In this document: in pieces, positions 8,393 to 16,858 of the stretch
Position numbering within the stretch: position 1 is the first letter of the stretch
Layout of the letters: every line of letters starts with the position of its first letter
Assembly (NCBI RefSeq): GCF_039542225.1
Contig: NZ_BAABHS010000002.1
Span: 369,926 to 433,925 of the forward strand
Length of the DNA: 64,000 bases
From: Yinghuangia aomiensis
GTDB taxonomy: Bacteria; Actinomycetota; Actinomycetes; Streptomycetales; Streptomycetaceae
Reading direction: 5' to 3'
Program-made: the position numbers and the translations under genes
The notes under the pieces: generated by a model
Seen by the model: only the letters and a program-made list of their open reading frames with translations
Databases searched by the model: none
What the model was told of the DNA's origin: nothing

Positions 8393-9862
8393 ATGTCCGA
8401 CACCACCGCCTCGCGCGCCACCCTCACCACCGAGTCCGGGGCGCCGGTCGCCGACAACCAGAACTCCGCGCAGGCCGGCGTCGGGGGTCCGCTGCTGATC
8501 CAGGACCAGTACCTGCTGGAGAAGCTCGCCCGTTTCAACCGGGAGCGGATCCCGGAGCGCGTGGTGCATGCCCGCGGGTCAGGCGCGTACGGCTACTTCG
8601 AGGTCACCGCCGACCTCACCCGCTTCACCAAGGCGCATTTCCTCGCCGAGCCGGGGCGCCGCACCGAGGTCTTCGCCCGCTTTTCGACGGTCGCCGGCAA
8701 CCTCGGCGCCGCCGACGCGGTGCGCGACCCGCGCGGGTTCGCGCTGAAGTTCTACACCGAGGAAGGCAACTACGACCTCGTCGGCAACAACACCCCGGTC
8801 TTCTTCATCAAGGACCCGCTGAAGTTCCCCGACTTCATCCACACGCAGAAGCGCGACCCGTACACCGGCATCCAGGAAGCCGACAACGTCTGGGACTTCT
8901 GGGGCCTGTCGCCCGAGGCGACCCACCAGGTGACGTGGCTGTTCGGCGACCGCGGCATCCCCGCGTCGTACCGCCACATGGACGGGTTCGGCTCGCACAC
9001 CTACCTGTGGACGAACGCCGAGGGCCAGGCGTACTGGGTGAAGTACCACTTCAAGACCGACCAGGGCATCCGCACCCTGACCTCCGCCGAGGCCGCCGAA
9101 CTCGCCGGCCGCGACCCCGACTCGCACCAGCGCGACCTGCGCGAGGCCGTCGACGCCGGGCAGTTCCCGTCGTGGACGCTCAAGGTCCAGCTCATGCCGG
9201 TCGCCGACGCGGCGAAGTACCGGTTCAACCCGTTCGACCTGACCAAGGTGTGGCCGCACGCCGACTACCCGCTCGTCGAGGTCGGCCGGCTGGTCCTGGA
9301 CCGGAACCCGGAGAACGTCTTCGCCGAGGTCGAGCAGGCCGCGTTCTCGCCGAACAACTTCGTCCCCGGCATCGGTCCGTCGCCGGACAAGATGCTCCAG
9401 GGACGGCTGTTCGCGTACGCGGACGCGCACCGCTACCGCCTGGGCGTGAACCACACCCAGCTCGCCGTCAACGCCCCGCACGCCGCGACCGCGCGCAACC
9501 ACGGCCGGGACGGCGCGATGGCGACGAACACCGGCGGCCGGGCCAAGAACTACGAGCCGAACAGCTTCGGCGGCCCGTACGAGACCGGCGAGCCGCTCTA
9601 CGCGGCCTCCCCGGTCACCGGCCACACCGGCACGTTCGAGGCCCCGTCGCACGCCGAGGACGACGACTTCGTGCAGGCGGGCAACCTGTACCGGCTGATG
9701 TCCGAGGACGAGAAGGCCCGGCTGGTCGCCAACCTCGCCGGGTTCATCGCCCAGGTCACCCGCGACGATCTCGTCGACCGGGCGGTCGCGAACTTCCGGG
9801 CCGCGGACGCGGAGTACGGCGACCGGCTGGAAGCGGCGGTGAAGGCGCTGCGCACCGGCTGA
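8393..9862 (+). CDS. katA: Monofunctional heme catalase
   Basis: 489 residues, the usual size of a small-subunit clade 3 catalase. Catalytic His59 lies in RVVHARGSGAYG and Asn132 in GNNTPVFF. The proximal heme ligand Tyr342 is in RLFAYADAHRYRLG. Start ATG 8393 is preceded by AAGGGGAG. The enzyme splits hydrogen peroxide to water and oxygen in the cytoplasm. It is divergent from the Fur-family repressor with two candidate operators between, and a strong hairpin follows the gene. The gene symbol follows family usage; Streptomyces papers often call it catA. Confidence 0.95.
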   Translation: MSDTTASRATLTTESGAPVADNQNSAQAGVGGPLLIQDQYLLEKLARFNRERIPERVVHARGSGAYGYFEVTADLTRFTKAHFLAEPGRRTEVFARFSTVAGNLGAADAVRDPRGFALKFYTEEGNYDLVGNNTPVFFIKDPLKFPDFIHTQKRDPYTGIQEADNVWDFWGLSPEATHQVTWLFGDRGIPASYRHMDGFGSHTYLWTNAEGQAYWVKYHFKTDQGIRTLTSAEAAELAGRDPDSHQRDLREAVDAGQFPSWTLKVQLMPVADAAKYRFNPFDLTKVWPHADYPLVEVGRLVLDRNPENVFAEVEQAAFSPNNFVPGIGPSPDKMLQGRLFAYADAHRYRLGVNHTQLAVNAPHAATARNHGRDGAMATNTGGRAKNYEPNSFGGPYETGEPLYAASPVTGHTGTFEAPSHAEDDDFVQAGNLYRLMSEDEKARLVANLAGFIAQVTRDDLVDRAVANFRAADAEYGDRLEAAVKALRTG

Positions 9863-9894
9863 CGCGGCCGCGCACCCGGAGCGGGCGCGGACCG

Positions 9895-9927
9895 GGGCCG
9901 CCCGGCGGGGGATCCGCCGGGCGGCCC
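9895..9927. terminator. Hairpin between catalase and CBS gene
   Basis: A perfect 14-bp stem (9895-9908 and 9914-9927) with a GGGAT loop, in the 69-nt gap between convergent genes. Likely a bidirectional terminator. Confidence 0.8.
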
Positions 9928-9931
9928 GCGG

Positions 9932-10351
9932 CTATCCCACGAGTTCCGCGGCGGCCTTCAGCCGGGCCGCCCGCTCCTGTTCGCGGAGCGTGCAGCGCAC
10001 GATGTCGCGGACCGAGATGATGCCGACGACTTCGTGGCGGTCCACCACGATCAGATGCCGGAAGCTGCCGCGGTCCATCGCCGCGGCGGCGTCCGCGAGC
10101 GACCAGCGCGGCGTCGCGAACACGACGTTCGAGGTCAGGTGGTCGCCGGCGATCTCCCGGTCGGGATCCTCCGCGGCGCCCAGCGAGTTGAGGATGTCCC
10201 GTTCGGTCAGGATGCCGATCCCGCCGGCGTCGGGATCGATGACGACGGCGGCGCCGATCTGCCGGGCTGCCATGAGCCGGGCGGCGTCGCGCAGGGTGTG
10301 GGTCGGGCCGATGGTCAGGACGACCGTGCTCATGCCGTCGCGGACGAGCAT
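9932..10351 (-). CDS. Tandem CBS-domain protein
   Basis: 139 residues made of two CBS domains (~1-65 and ~70-130), each with the GIGILTERDIL or VVGIISVRDIV closing motif. Such stand-alone CBS pairs bind adenine nucleotides and act as energy or redox sensors. They are common members of dormancy and hypoxia regulons in actinobacteria. Start ATG 10351 was chosen over an upstream in-frame ATG because GGAGG lies 8 nt before it. It is convergent with catalase. No effector domain is fused, so the target is unknown. Confidence 0.85.
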   Translation of the reverse strand: MLVRDGMSTVVLTIGPTHTLRDAARLMAARQIGAAVVIDPDAGGIGILTERDILNSLGAAEDPDREIAGDHLTSNVVFATPRWSLADAAAAMDRGSFRHLIVVDRHEVVGIISVRDIVRCTLREQERAARLKAAAELVG

Positions 10352-10594
10352 GCTGCACCACCTCCGGAATTGGGGGTCGGGCGTCGCGGAACGGCCACTT
10401 GAGAACCAATTCACAAGTTCACAAGCGCTTCCATGCTCATAGTCACACGGGCATGCGGGCAGGCGAAAGCTTTGTCGGGATTTACCGAGAATTTCTTGCT
10501 TTCCGGCGGCTTCCGGGGAGTTGGTGCCGGAGTCCGTGACGGGCTTCGTTCCCGGATGCGGTGCGGGTGCGGTGCCGGTGTGGTGCGGGTGCGG

Positions 10595-11383
10595 TCAGCC
10601 GCGCTGGTTGAGGTAGCCGAGCAGGTCCTCGTGCAGCCGGCCGTTCGACGCCGCGGCGTTGCCTTCGGCCGGGCTCGCGATCCCGTCCAGCGACGTGAAC
10701 TTGCCGCCGGCCTCGGTGACGATGACCGACAGCGCGGCCAAGTCCCACAGGTTGACCTCGGGCTCCGCGCACATGTCCACGGCGCCTTCGGCGACCAGCA
10801 TGTAGGACCAGAAGTCGCCGTACGCGCGGCTCCGCCACACCGCCCGGGTCAGGTCCAGCATCCCGTCCAGCGCGCCCCGGTCCTCCCAGCCGCCCAGGCT
10901 GGAGTACGCGAACGACGCGTCCTCGACGCGCGCCACTTCGGACACCCGGATCCTGGATGCCTGCGACAGGCTTCGCCCGGTGAACGCCCCGGCGCCCTTC
11001 GACGCCCACCAGCGGCGGCCGAGCGCGGGCGCGGAGACCAGGCCGACGACGACCTCGTCCCCGTCCATCAGCGCGATCAGCGTCGCCCACACGGGCACGC
11101 CGCGCACGAAGTTCTTGGTGCCGTCGATCGGGTCGACGACCCAGCGGCGCGGCCCGTGGCCGGTCGACCCGTATTCCTCGCCGAGTACCGCGTCGCGCGG
11201 CCGGGCCCGGCCGAGCTGGGCGCGGATCAGCTCCTCGGCGGCCTTGTCCGCGTCGCTGACCGGCGTCATGTCCGGCTTGGTCTCGATCTTCAGGTCGAGC
11301 GCCTTGAAGCGGTCGAGCGTGGTCGCGTCGGCGGCGTCCGCGAGGACGTGGGCGAAGCGCAGGTCGTCGTCGTAGCCGGGCAT
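10595..11383 (-). CDS. hisN: Inositol-phosphatase-family enzyme, probable histidinol-phosphatase
   Basis: 262 residues of the IMPase superfamily. Metal-binding motifs are LGEEYG (~68-73), DPIDGTKNFVRG (~84-95) and WDLAAL near 210. The DPIDGTKNFVRGVPVWATLIAL stretch matches actinobacterial HisN, which dephosphorylates histidinol phosphate in histidine synthesis. A related inositol phosphatase role cannot be excluded. Its position near rsgA-aroA agrees with the conserved actinobacterial order known to me. A -10-like TAGTGT ends 7 nt before ATG 11383, with no ribosome site, suggesting a leaderless message. Confidence 0.82.
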   Translation of the reverse strand: MPGYDDDLRFAHVLADAADATTLDRFKALDLKIETKPDMTPVSDADKAAEELIRAQLGRARPRDAVLGEEYGSTGHGPRRWVVDPIDGTKNFVRGVPVWATLIALMDGDEVVVGLVSAPALGRRWWASKGAGAFTGRSLSQASRIRVSEVARVEDASFAYSSLGGWEDRGALDGMLDLTRAVWRSRAYGDFWSYMLVAEGAVDMCAEPEVNLWDLAALSVIVTEAGGKFTSLDGIASPAEGNAAASNGRLHEDLLGYLNQRG

Positions 11384-11630
11384 GGCGCGAACACTAGTCG
11401 CTCGGGGCCCGCGGCTGCCACGCGGGAGGCGGGGCCTGGCGGGCCGGGTGGCGGACGGGGCGGCCGGGGGCGCGCGGAGGGGCGCGCGGGGGCCGCTGCG
11501 GGCTTCTGTCCCCCGGTACGGCGAACGGCCTTTCGCGGTGTCCCGCGGGGCTCGTACGCTTCGGGGGCAGACGTTCACGGCCGCCGGTCGGTGAATCGGT
11601 GGAGCCAAGAGAAAGGGCCCGGGGGCCGCG

Positions 11631-12599
11631 ATGGCACGATTCGGCATGAGCGGCGGACGAGCGCGCGGCGACGAGGCCGTGCCGGGGCCGGACGTGGTGG
11701 CACCGCGCCGGAGCCTGGACGGCTGGACCCTGGAGGGCACCGCCCTCGGCGCCCGGTTCACGGGCGAGGAGCTGCGCGAACTCGGCACCCTCATGCACGG
11801 GGTCAGCGCGGGGATGGACACTCCGTGGACGTACGAGCGCGCCGCGGACATCCTCGAAGCGGGCGGCGAACGCCCGCAGGCACTGGCCGTGTTGGACGCC
11901 TACTTCGCGCTGCCGAGCCGCATACACGACGCGAACCCGGTCTCGACCAGGGCTTTGGCCCGGCGGCGGCAGCGGCTGCGCAAGCGGCTCGGGGTGCGGG
12001 TGCCGGACGCGGTGGACCTGGCGGTGGACACGGCGGACGACGACGCCGAGGTGCCGGCGAGCCGTGCGGGCGAGGTGCAGGCACTCGCCGACCTGGACGT
12101 GGCGGCGTTCGCGAAGGCGGGCGACGCGGGGGCGACTTCGGGTTCGGGCAACGGCACCGGGACGCGCGCCGCCGGAGCATCGGGCGCGGCGGCCAAGACG
12201 GGCACGGCGCCGGGAGGCTCGCCGAACGGTGCGGGGGGTGCCGGGGCATCCGCCGGATCCCCGCCGCGGCCCGCGGGCCCGAGTGCCGCCCGCCGCGGTT
12301 TGGCCGCGGCCAAGCGCAAGAGCAAGGCGGTAGGCCGTGTGATCGCCGCGAAGGCGGCAGCGGCGGCGCCGAGCGCGGGGCCGGCGAGCGCCCCGGACGA
12401 CGACACGCGGCCGGAACTGCCGCAGGCGCCCACGGTGATCCCGCCCCGCCCGGCATCCCCGCCGCCTCCGATCGACGGCACCGCCCCGATCCCGCGCAAG
12501 CCGGAGAGGGGCGTGACCGACATCCCGCTCCCGCCCAAGCCCGCGACCCCGCCCCCGGTCGACGACGCGGCAGAGCCCGACCCGGCCGACAAGCCGTAG
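11631..12599 (+). CDS. Hypothetical protein with Ala/Pro-rich disordered C-terminus
   Basis: 322 residues from ATG 11631, preceded by GAGAAAGGG. Residues ~25-120 look folded (helical; TPWTYERAADILEAGGERPQ) and resemble no family I can name. The rest is Gly/Ala-rich, then has a basic patch (RRGLAAAKRKSKAVGRV at ~222-240) and finally a Pro-rich tail with acidic end. No signal or membrane segment. Compositional bias is extreme, but third-position GC agrees with coding. It is divergent from hisN. Function unknown. Confidence 0.6.
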   Translation: MARFGMSGGRARGDEAVPGPDVVAPRRSLDGWTLEGTALGARFTGEELRELGTLMHGVSAGMDTPWTYERAADILEAGGERPQALAVLDAYFALPSRIHDANPVSTRALARRRQRLRKRLGVRVPDAVDLAVDTADDDAEVPASRAGEVQALADLDVAAFAKAGDAGATSGSGNGTGTRAAGASGAAAKTGTAPGGSPNGAGGAGASAGSPPRPAGPSAARRGLAAAKRKSKAVGRVIAAKAAAAAPSAGPASAPDDDTRPELPQAPTVIPPRPASPPPPIDGTAPIPRKPERGVTDIPLPPKPATPPPVDDAAEPDPADKP

Positions 12600-13101
12600 G
12601 CGGGCACGCGAGGGCGAAGGGCACGCGGTGGGATGCCGGGGCGCCGCGACCGCGGCGGTCCCGGATGCTCCGGCTCCGGGCACCCGCCCCGGGTGCGCGG
12701 CGGATGCAGCCACCGGGGCGGACCCCGCCTCGTATCGGGGCTCGCGGTTGCTCGACTTCGCGGGAGTCCCGGCGCTCCGGCGTGCCGCTGTGGGTCGCGC
12801 CGACGGCCTCCGACGGCAGCCGCATGTTGCTTGAAAGCAGCAGCTACCCCCCGCTCCTCGGGCGTCCCGGGCACGTCCCCACGGCGCACGGGGTCGGGTG
12901 GGCTGCGGCCGTCTGCACCCGACCGGCCGTCGGGTGAGCCGCTTCGGTCGGTGCCCGCCCGCATCGGCTTTCCCGGCCAACCGCCGCCCCTGCCGCGGTT
13001 TTTCCGCATGCCCGCAGCGTCGCCCGCGGGCGGGTGGACCCCGTTCCGTCCCCGCGCCACGATGAGAAGACACCCTCGCGACAGAAACCGGGTGAATCGT
13101 C
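12600..13101. other. Gene-free stretch
   Basis: About 500 nt between the disordered protein and the SnoaL-like gene. Open frames exist on both strands, but they have low-complexity translations and no ribosome sites. I see no RNA gene, repeat or strong hairpin in it. Confidence 0.5.
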
Positions 13102-13497
13102 ATGGCCGAACACGCCGACAGCGCCATGGTCCGCCGCGGATACGAAGCGTTCTCCGCCGGTGACATGCAGACCCTCGGGGCGATGATGACCGGCGACGTG
13201 ACCCACCACGTTCCCGGCGACCATCCGCTCTCCGGGCACATGAAGGGCCTCGACAACGTCCTCGGCTACTACGGGCGGCTGTTCTCCGAGACCGACGGCA
13301 CGGTGCGCGTCACGTTGGAGCACGTGTTCGCGGACGGGCGCGGGCACGCGATCAGCGTCCACCGTTTCACCGCGACCCGGAAGGGCCGCTCGATCGACCA
13401 GCGCGGCGGGCTCTTCTTCACGATCGTCGGCGGCAAGATCACCGACATCGACGAATGCTCGCCGGACATCGACGTGGACAACGAGTTCTGGAGCTGA
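13102..13497 (+). CDS. SnoaL-like (NTF2-fold) protein
   Basis: 131 residues, the length of a single NTF2-like cone. The N-terminal helix pattern is VRRGYEAFSAGDMQTLGAMMTGDVTHHVPG, followed by the beta sheet with GGLFFTIVGGKITDIDE near the end. This is the SnoaL-like/ketosteroid isomerase-related class, where small ligands bind in the cone. No catalytic Asp/His set can be assigned with certainty. It stands 128 nt before the TetR gene, whose operator lies between them. Substrate unknown. Confidence 0.78.
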   Translation: MAEHADSAMVRRGYEAFSAGDMQTLGAMMTGDVTHHVPGDHPLSGHMKGLDNVLGYYGRLFSETDGTVRVTLEHVFADGRGHAISVHRFTATRKGRSIDQRGGLFFTIVGGKITDIDECSPDIDVDNEFWS

Positions 13498-13564
13498 CCC
13501 CCAGTCGGAATCGGCTGCCCCCGCGGGACACCTTGACGGCCGCCTCGCGGGCGAGTGAAGCTTG

Positions 13565-13583
13565 ACACGAAAGACGTTCGTGT
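13565..13583. promoter_or_regulatory. TetR-type operator overlapping a -35 box
   Basis: A perfect 19-bp palindrome, ACACGAA-AGACG-TTCGTGT, 43 nt before the TetR start. It overlaps a TTGACA hexamer at 13562-13567, so binding would block a promoter for the TetR/di-iron gene pair. Autoregulation is inferred from position. Confidence 0.75.
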
Positions 13584-13625
13584 AAAGCCCACTTCGGTTC
13601 ATCACCCGCTCGTGGGGAGCCGCCG

Positions 13626-14210
13626 GTGCCGTCCGTCCGCGAAGCACTGCTGCAAGCCGCCCGCGACGCCGCGGTCGCCGGCGCCTGGTCCACCACGCGC
13701 ATGGCCGACGTGGCCGCCGCCGCGGGCGTCTCCCGGCAGACCCTCTACAACGAGTTCGGCACCAAAGACGCGCTCGCCGAGGCCCTCACCCACCGCGAGG
13801 CCGAGCACTTCCTCGCCGGCACCTCCGCGGCGAGCCGCCGCACCCCCGGCGACGCGGGCGACTGCACCCGCGCCGCCACCTTGTGGGCACTCCACGAGGC
13901 GCGCCAGAACCTGCTCGTCAAAGCCGCGCTGACCGACGAGGCCGCGGGCCTGCTGCCCACCCTCACCACCCGGTCGGCGGGACTCGTCGCGCTGTTCCGC
14001 GACAACGCCGCCGCCGTCCTGCGGGAACGCTGGCCCGACCTCGACCCCGGCGAAGTCGCGTGGGTGGCCGAGATGGCCGTCCGTATCACCGTGTCGCACC
14101 TTGTCGTGCCGACCGAGGCCGCCGAAGTCACCGCGGACCACATCGCGGTGCTCGTCCGCAGACTCCTCGGCACCTCCGCCGTGCCCGCGCCCGACGCGCC
14201 GCGGCCCTGA
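13626..14210 (+). CDS. TetR-family regulator
   Basis: 194 residues. The N-terminal TetR helix-turn-helix is clear (TRMADVAAAAGVSRQTLYNEFGTKDALAEAL, ~25-55). The C-terminal ligand-binding helices are unassigned. Start GTG 13626 follows GGGGAG. A perfect palindrome lies just upstream and a di-iron protein gene begins 102 nt downstream in the same direction, so an autoregulated two-gene unit is likely. In actinobacteria similar TetR genes control alkane, fatty acid or aromatic oxidation genes; the inducer here is not known. Confidence 0.85.
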   Translation: MPSVREALLQAARDAAVAGAWSTTRMADVAAAAGVSRQTLYNEFGTKDALAEALTHREAEHFLAGTSAASRRTPGDAGDCTRAATLWALHEARQNLLVKAALTDEAAGLLPTLTTRSAGLVALFRDNAAAVLRERWPDLDPGEVAWVAEMAVRITVSHLVVPTEAAEVTADHIAVLVRRLLGTSAVPAPDAPRP

Positions 14211-14311
14211 CCGCCGAAGCCCCCGAATCCTCCCTGAGCATCCCCGAGCACCTCCGGAACCCGTACGTCACCAGGCACCACCGGCTCACTCCGCCACGAA
14301 GGAGATCGCCC

Positions 14312-15418
14312 GTGTCGACGCACGACCTCTACGCGCTCCCGGCCGACATGACCGTCTGGGAAGTCCCCGCCGCCGGCTCCGCCCGGTTCACGTGGGAGTA
14401 CGACGAAGGCCGCGACCGCCTCCTCGCCCTCTACGCCAAGGGCAAGGACAAGCAGTGGGACGCCGCCAAGCGCATCGACTGGGACCTCCCCGTCGACCCC
14501 GTCTCGCCGCTCGGCCTCCCCGAGGAGACCCACACCCTCTACGGCACGCCCAGCTGGAACAAGATGTCGCGGAAGGAACGCGACGAACTCGGCCGGCACA
14601 GCATGGCCTGGCAGTTCAGCCAGTTCCTGCACGGCGAACAGGGCGCGCTGATCTGCTCCGCGCGCATCGCCGAATCCGTCCCCGACCTGGACGCGAAGTT
14701 CTACGCCGCCACACAGGTCATGGACGAGGCCCGGCACGCCGAGACGTACGCCCGCTTCCTCAAGGACAAAGTCGGGCTGTACTACCCGATCAACCCGCAG
14801 CTGAAGCAACTCCTCGACGACACGCTGTCGGACGGCCGCTGGGACATGCCGTACCTGGGCATGCAGGTCCTCATCGAGGGCCTCGCGCTCGCTGCGTTCG
14901 GCATGCTGCGCGACATCACGCCGGTCGAACTGCCCAAGCAGATCCTCGCGTACGTCATGCAGGACGAGGCCCGGCACGTGGCGTTCGGGCGGCTCGCGCT
15001 GCGCGACTACTACCGCGAACTCACCGATGCGGAGCTGGCCGAGCGCGAGGAGTTCGTCGTCGAAGGCTGCTACCTGATGCGCGACCGGCTGCGCGGCGAG
15101 GAAGTCTGGGACAACTTCGCCATCGACAAGGCCGAGGCGCTGGAAGCCACCGAGAACTCCGAGTACCTGCGGGACTTCCGCAAGCTGCTGTTCAGCCGGA
15201 TCGTGCCGTGCATCAAGGACATCGGCCTGTGGGGCCCCAAGGTGCGCGACGCGTTCGCCGACATGGGCGTGCTGGACATGGCATCGACGGACGTCGAGGT
15301 GCTGATGCGCGCGGACGAGGACACCGCCGAGGAACTCGACCGCACGCGGCGCTTCGCCGCCGAGGAAGCGGCCCGGGCCGCGGAGGTCGCCGAGATGGTG
15401 GCACTCGGCGGGGAATGA
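14312..15418 (+). CDS. Ferritin-like-fold di-iron protein
   Basis: 368 residues of the ribonucleotide reductase R2/AurF-like di-iron class. Two EXXH motifs (MDEARHAE at ~141-148 and MQDEARHVAFG at ~214-224) plus Glu residues in FLHGEQGAL and VLIEGLAL supply carboxylate and histidine ligands for two irons. The fold suits oxidation of an organic substrate with O2 rather than iron storage, since it is a soluble single-chain protein. Start GTG 14312 follows AAGGAG. It is co-oriented with the upstream TetR gene. The substrate is unknown; no reductase or ferredoxin gene is adjacent. Confidence 0.78.
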   Translation: MSTHDLYALPADMTVWEVPAAGSARFTWEYDEGRDRLLALYAKGKDKQWDAAKRIDWDLPVDPVSPLGLPEETHTLYGTPSWNKMSRKERDELGRHSMAWQFSQFLHGEQGALICSARIAESVPDLDAKFYAATQVMDEARHAETYARFLKDKVGLYYPINPQLKQLLDDTLSDGRWDMPYLGMQVLIEGLALAAFGMLRDITPVELPKQILAYVMQDEARHVAFGRLALRDYYRELTDAELAEREEFVVEGCYLMRDRLRGEEVWDNFAIDKAEALEATENSEYLRDFRKLLFSRIVPCIKDIGLWGPKVRDAFADMGVLDMASTDVEVLMRADEDTAEELDRTRRFAAEEAARAAEVAEMVALGGE

Positions 15419-15461
15419 GGACGGGAGTGCGCGCGGCGCGGGCGCGGGTACATTCGGCGGC

Positions 15462-16151
15462 ATGAGCGATCTTGTCCGGTATCCGCCGCCCGCGTTCGTT
15501 TTCGACCTCGACGGCACCCTCGTCGACAGCGTGTACCAGCACGTCATCTCGTGGCAGGAAGCACTCCTCGAAGCGGACATCCCGCTCGCGACCTGGCGGA
15601 TCCACCGCAAGATCGGCATGAGCGGCGGCCTGTTCGTCAAGGGTGTGCAGCGCGAGACCGGCATCGTCCTCGACGACGCCGAGGTCGAGCGCCTCCAGGA
15701 CGCGCACGGCCGGCACTACGCCAAGCGGGTCGCGGACGTGCAGCCGCTGCCCGGCGCCGCCGAGCTGCTCCGGCACCTGACGAACGTCGGGATCAAGTGG
15801 ACGATCGCCACCAGCGGCCGCCGCTCCGGCGCCGAACCGATGCTCGCCAAGCTCGGCGCGCCCGCCGACCTGCCGATGGTGACGCGCGACGAGGTGGCCC
15901 GCGCCAAGCCCGACCCCGACCTGTTCCTGGCCGGCGCGGCCAAGCTCGGCGTCGAGCCGCGCGACTGCGTCGTGGTCGGCGACAGCATCTGGGACCTGCT
16001 GGCCGCGCGCCGCGCCGGATCGCTCGGCGTCGGCCTGCTGTCCGGCGGCTACGGCGCCGACGAACTCGAGCGCGCGCACGCGTTCCGCGTGTACGAGGAG
16101 CCGGGCGACCTGCTCGCGCACATCGACGAGCTGGGCGTGCGCGGGGTCTGA
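15462..16151 (+). CDS. HAD-superfamily phosphatase (phosphoglycolate phosphatase-like)
   Basis: 229 residues. Motif I FDLDGTLVDS (~14-23), motif II in IATSGRR, motif III Lys in RAKPDPDLF and motif IV VVGDSIWDLLAA define a HAD hydrolase with a C1 helical cap. It is closest in pattern to phosphoglycolate or beta-phosphoglucomutase-like enzymes; substrate is not determined. TACATT ends 7 nt before ATG 15462 and no ribosome site is seen, consistent with a leaderless transcript. It follows the di-iron gene by 43 nt but probably has its own promoter. Confidence 0.88.
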   Translation: MSDLVRYPPPAFVFDLDGTLVDSVYQHVISWQEALLEADIPLATWRIHRKIGMSGGLFVKGVQRETGIVLDDAEVERLQDAHGRHYAKRVADVQPLPGAAELLRHLTNVGIKWTIATSGRRSGAEPMLAKLGAPADLPMVTRDEVARAKPDPDLFLAGAAKLGVEPRDCVVVGDSIWDLLAARRAGSLGVGLLSGGYGADELERAHAFRVYEEPGDLLAHIDELGVRGV

Positions 16152-16281
16152 CCCGACTTCGCCCCCGACCGGTCCGCGGTGCCGCCCGAGCCGTCGTCGC
16201 GGCGAAACCGGCCGGGTCCGACCGGAGTTCACCCGTTCGGCGGCACGGGGGACGGCGGGGGTGCCCCCGTAAAATTCCGGC

Positions 16282-16842
16282 ATGGCATCAGGTCCGACGC
16301 AATCTCCGCGGGACGCCGCAGCACTGCTCGGGGTGCTCGCCGCACCGGACCGGCTGCGGGTGTTCGCCGCGCTCGTCCTCGACGCGCGCGGCACCGCGGA
16401 GATCGCCGACCGCGCCGGTCTGGCCCCCCGGGACACCGTGCGGATCCTGGCCCGGCTGGAGGACGCCGGGCTCGCGGCCCGGGTGGGCGACGGCTGGCAC
16501 GCCTGCCCGGAACGCCTCGGGGAAGCCGCCTTCGCGCCCGACGGCAGCGGCGCCGCCGACTACCCGGGACGCACGCCCGGCGACGTCGCGGTGCTGCGCA
16601 CCTACCTCGACGACGGGCGGCTCCGGCAACTGCCTCCGCAGCGCGCCAAGCGCCTCGTCGTCCTCGACCACCTCGCCGGACACGTCGAACCGGGCGTGCG
16701 CTACACCGAAGCCCAGCTCGCCGACATCCTGCGGCCGCTGGCCGACGACCCCCTGGCGCTGCGGCGACTCCTCGTCGACGAGGGCTTCCTGGGGCGCGAG
16801 GGCGGGGTCTACTGGCGGACCGGCGGGACGTTCGACGTGTGA
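16282..16842 (+). CDS. ArsR-type helix-turn-helix protein with DUF2087 domain
   Basis: 186 residues. Residues ~8-75 form a winged helix of ArsR type (APDRLRVFAALVLDARGTAEIADRAGLAPRDTVRILARLEDAGL). Residues ~105-180 match DUF2087 (LRQLPPQRAKRLVVLDHLAGHVEPGVRYTEAQL). This two-domain layout is a recurrent actinobacterial regulator of unknown effector. TAAAAT ends 6 nt before ATG 16282, suggesting a leaderless start. The stop codons of this gene and the convergent surface protein gene both lie in a short inverted repeat (GTGACC/GGTCAC, 16839-16862). Confidence 0.85.
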   Translation: MASGPTQSPRDAAALLGVLAAPDRLRVFAALVLDARGTAEIADRAGLAPRDTVRILARLEDAGLAARVGDGWHACPERLGEAAFAPDGSGAADYPGRTPGDVAVLRTYLDDGRLRQLPPQRAKRLVVLDHLAGHVEPGVRYTEAQLADILRPLADDPLALRRLLVDEGFLGREGGVYWRTGGTFDV

Positions 16843-16858
16843 CCCCGGCGGGCCGCGG

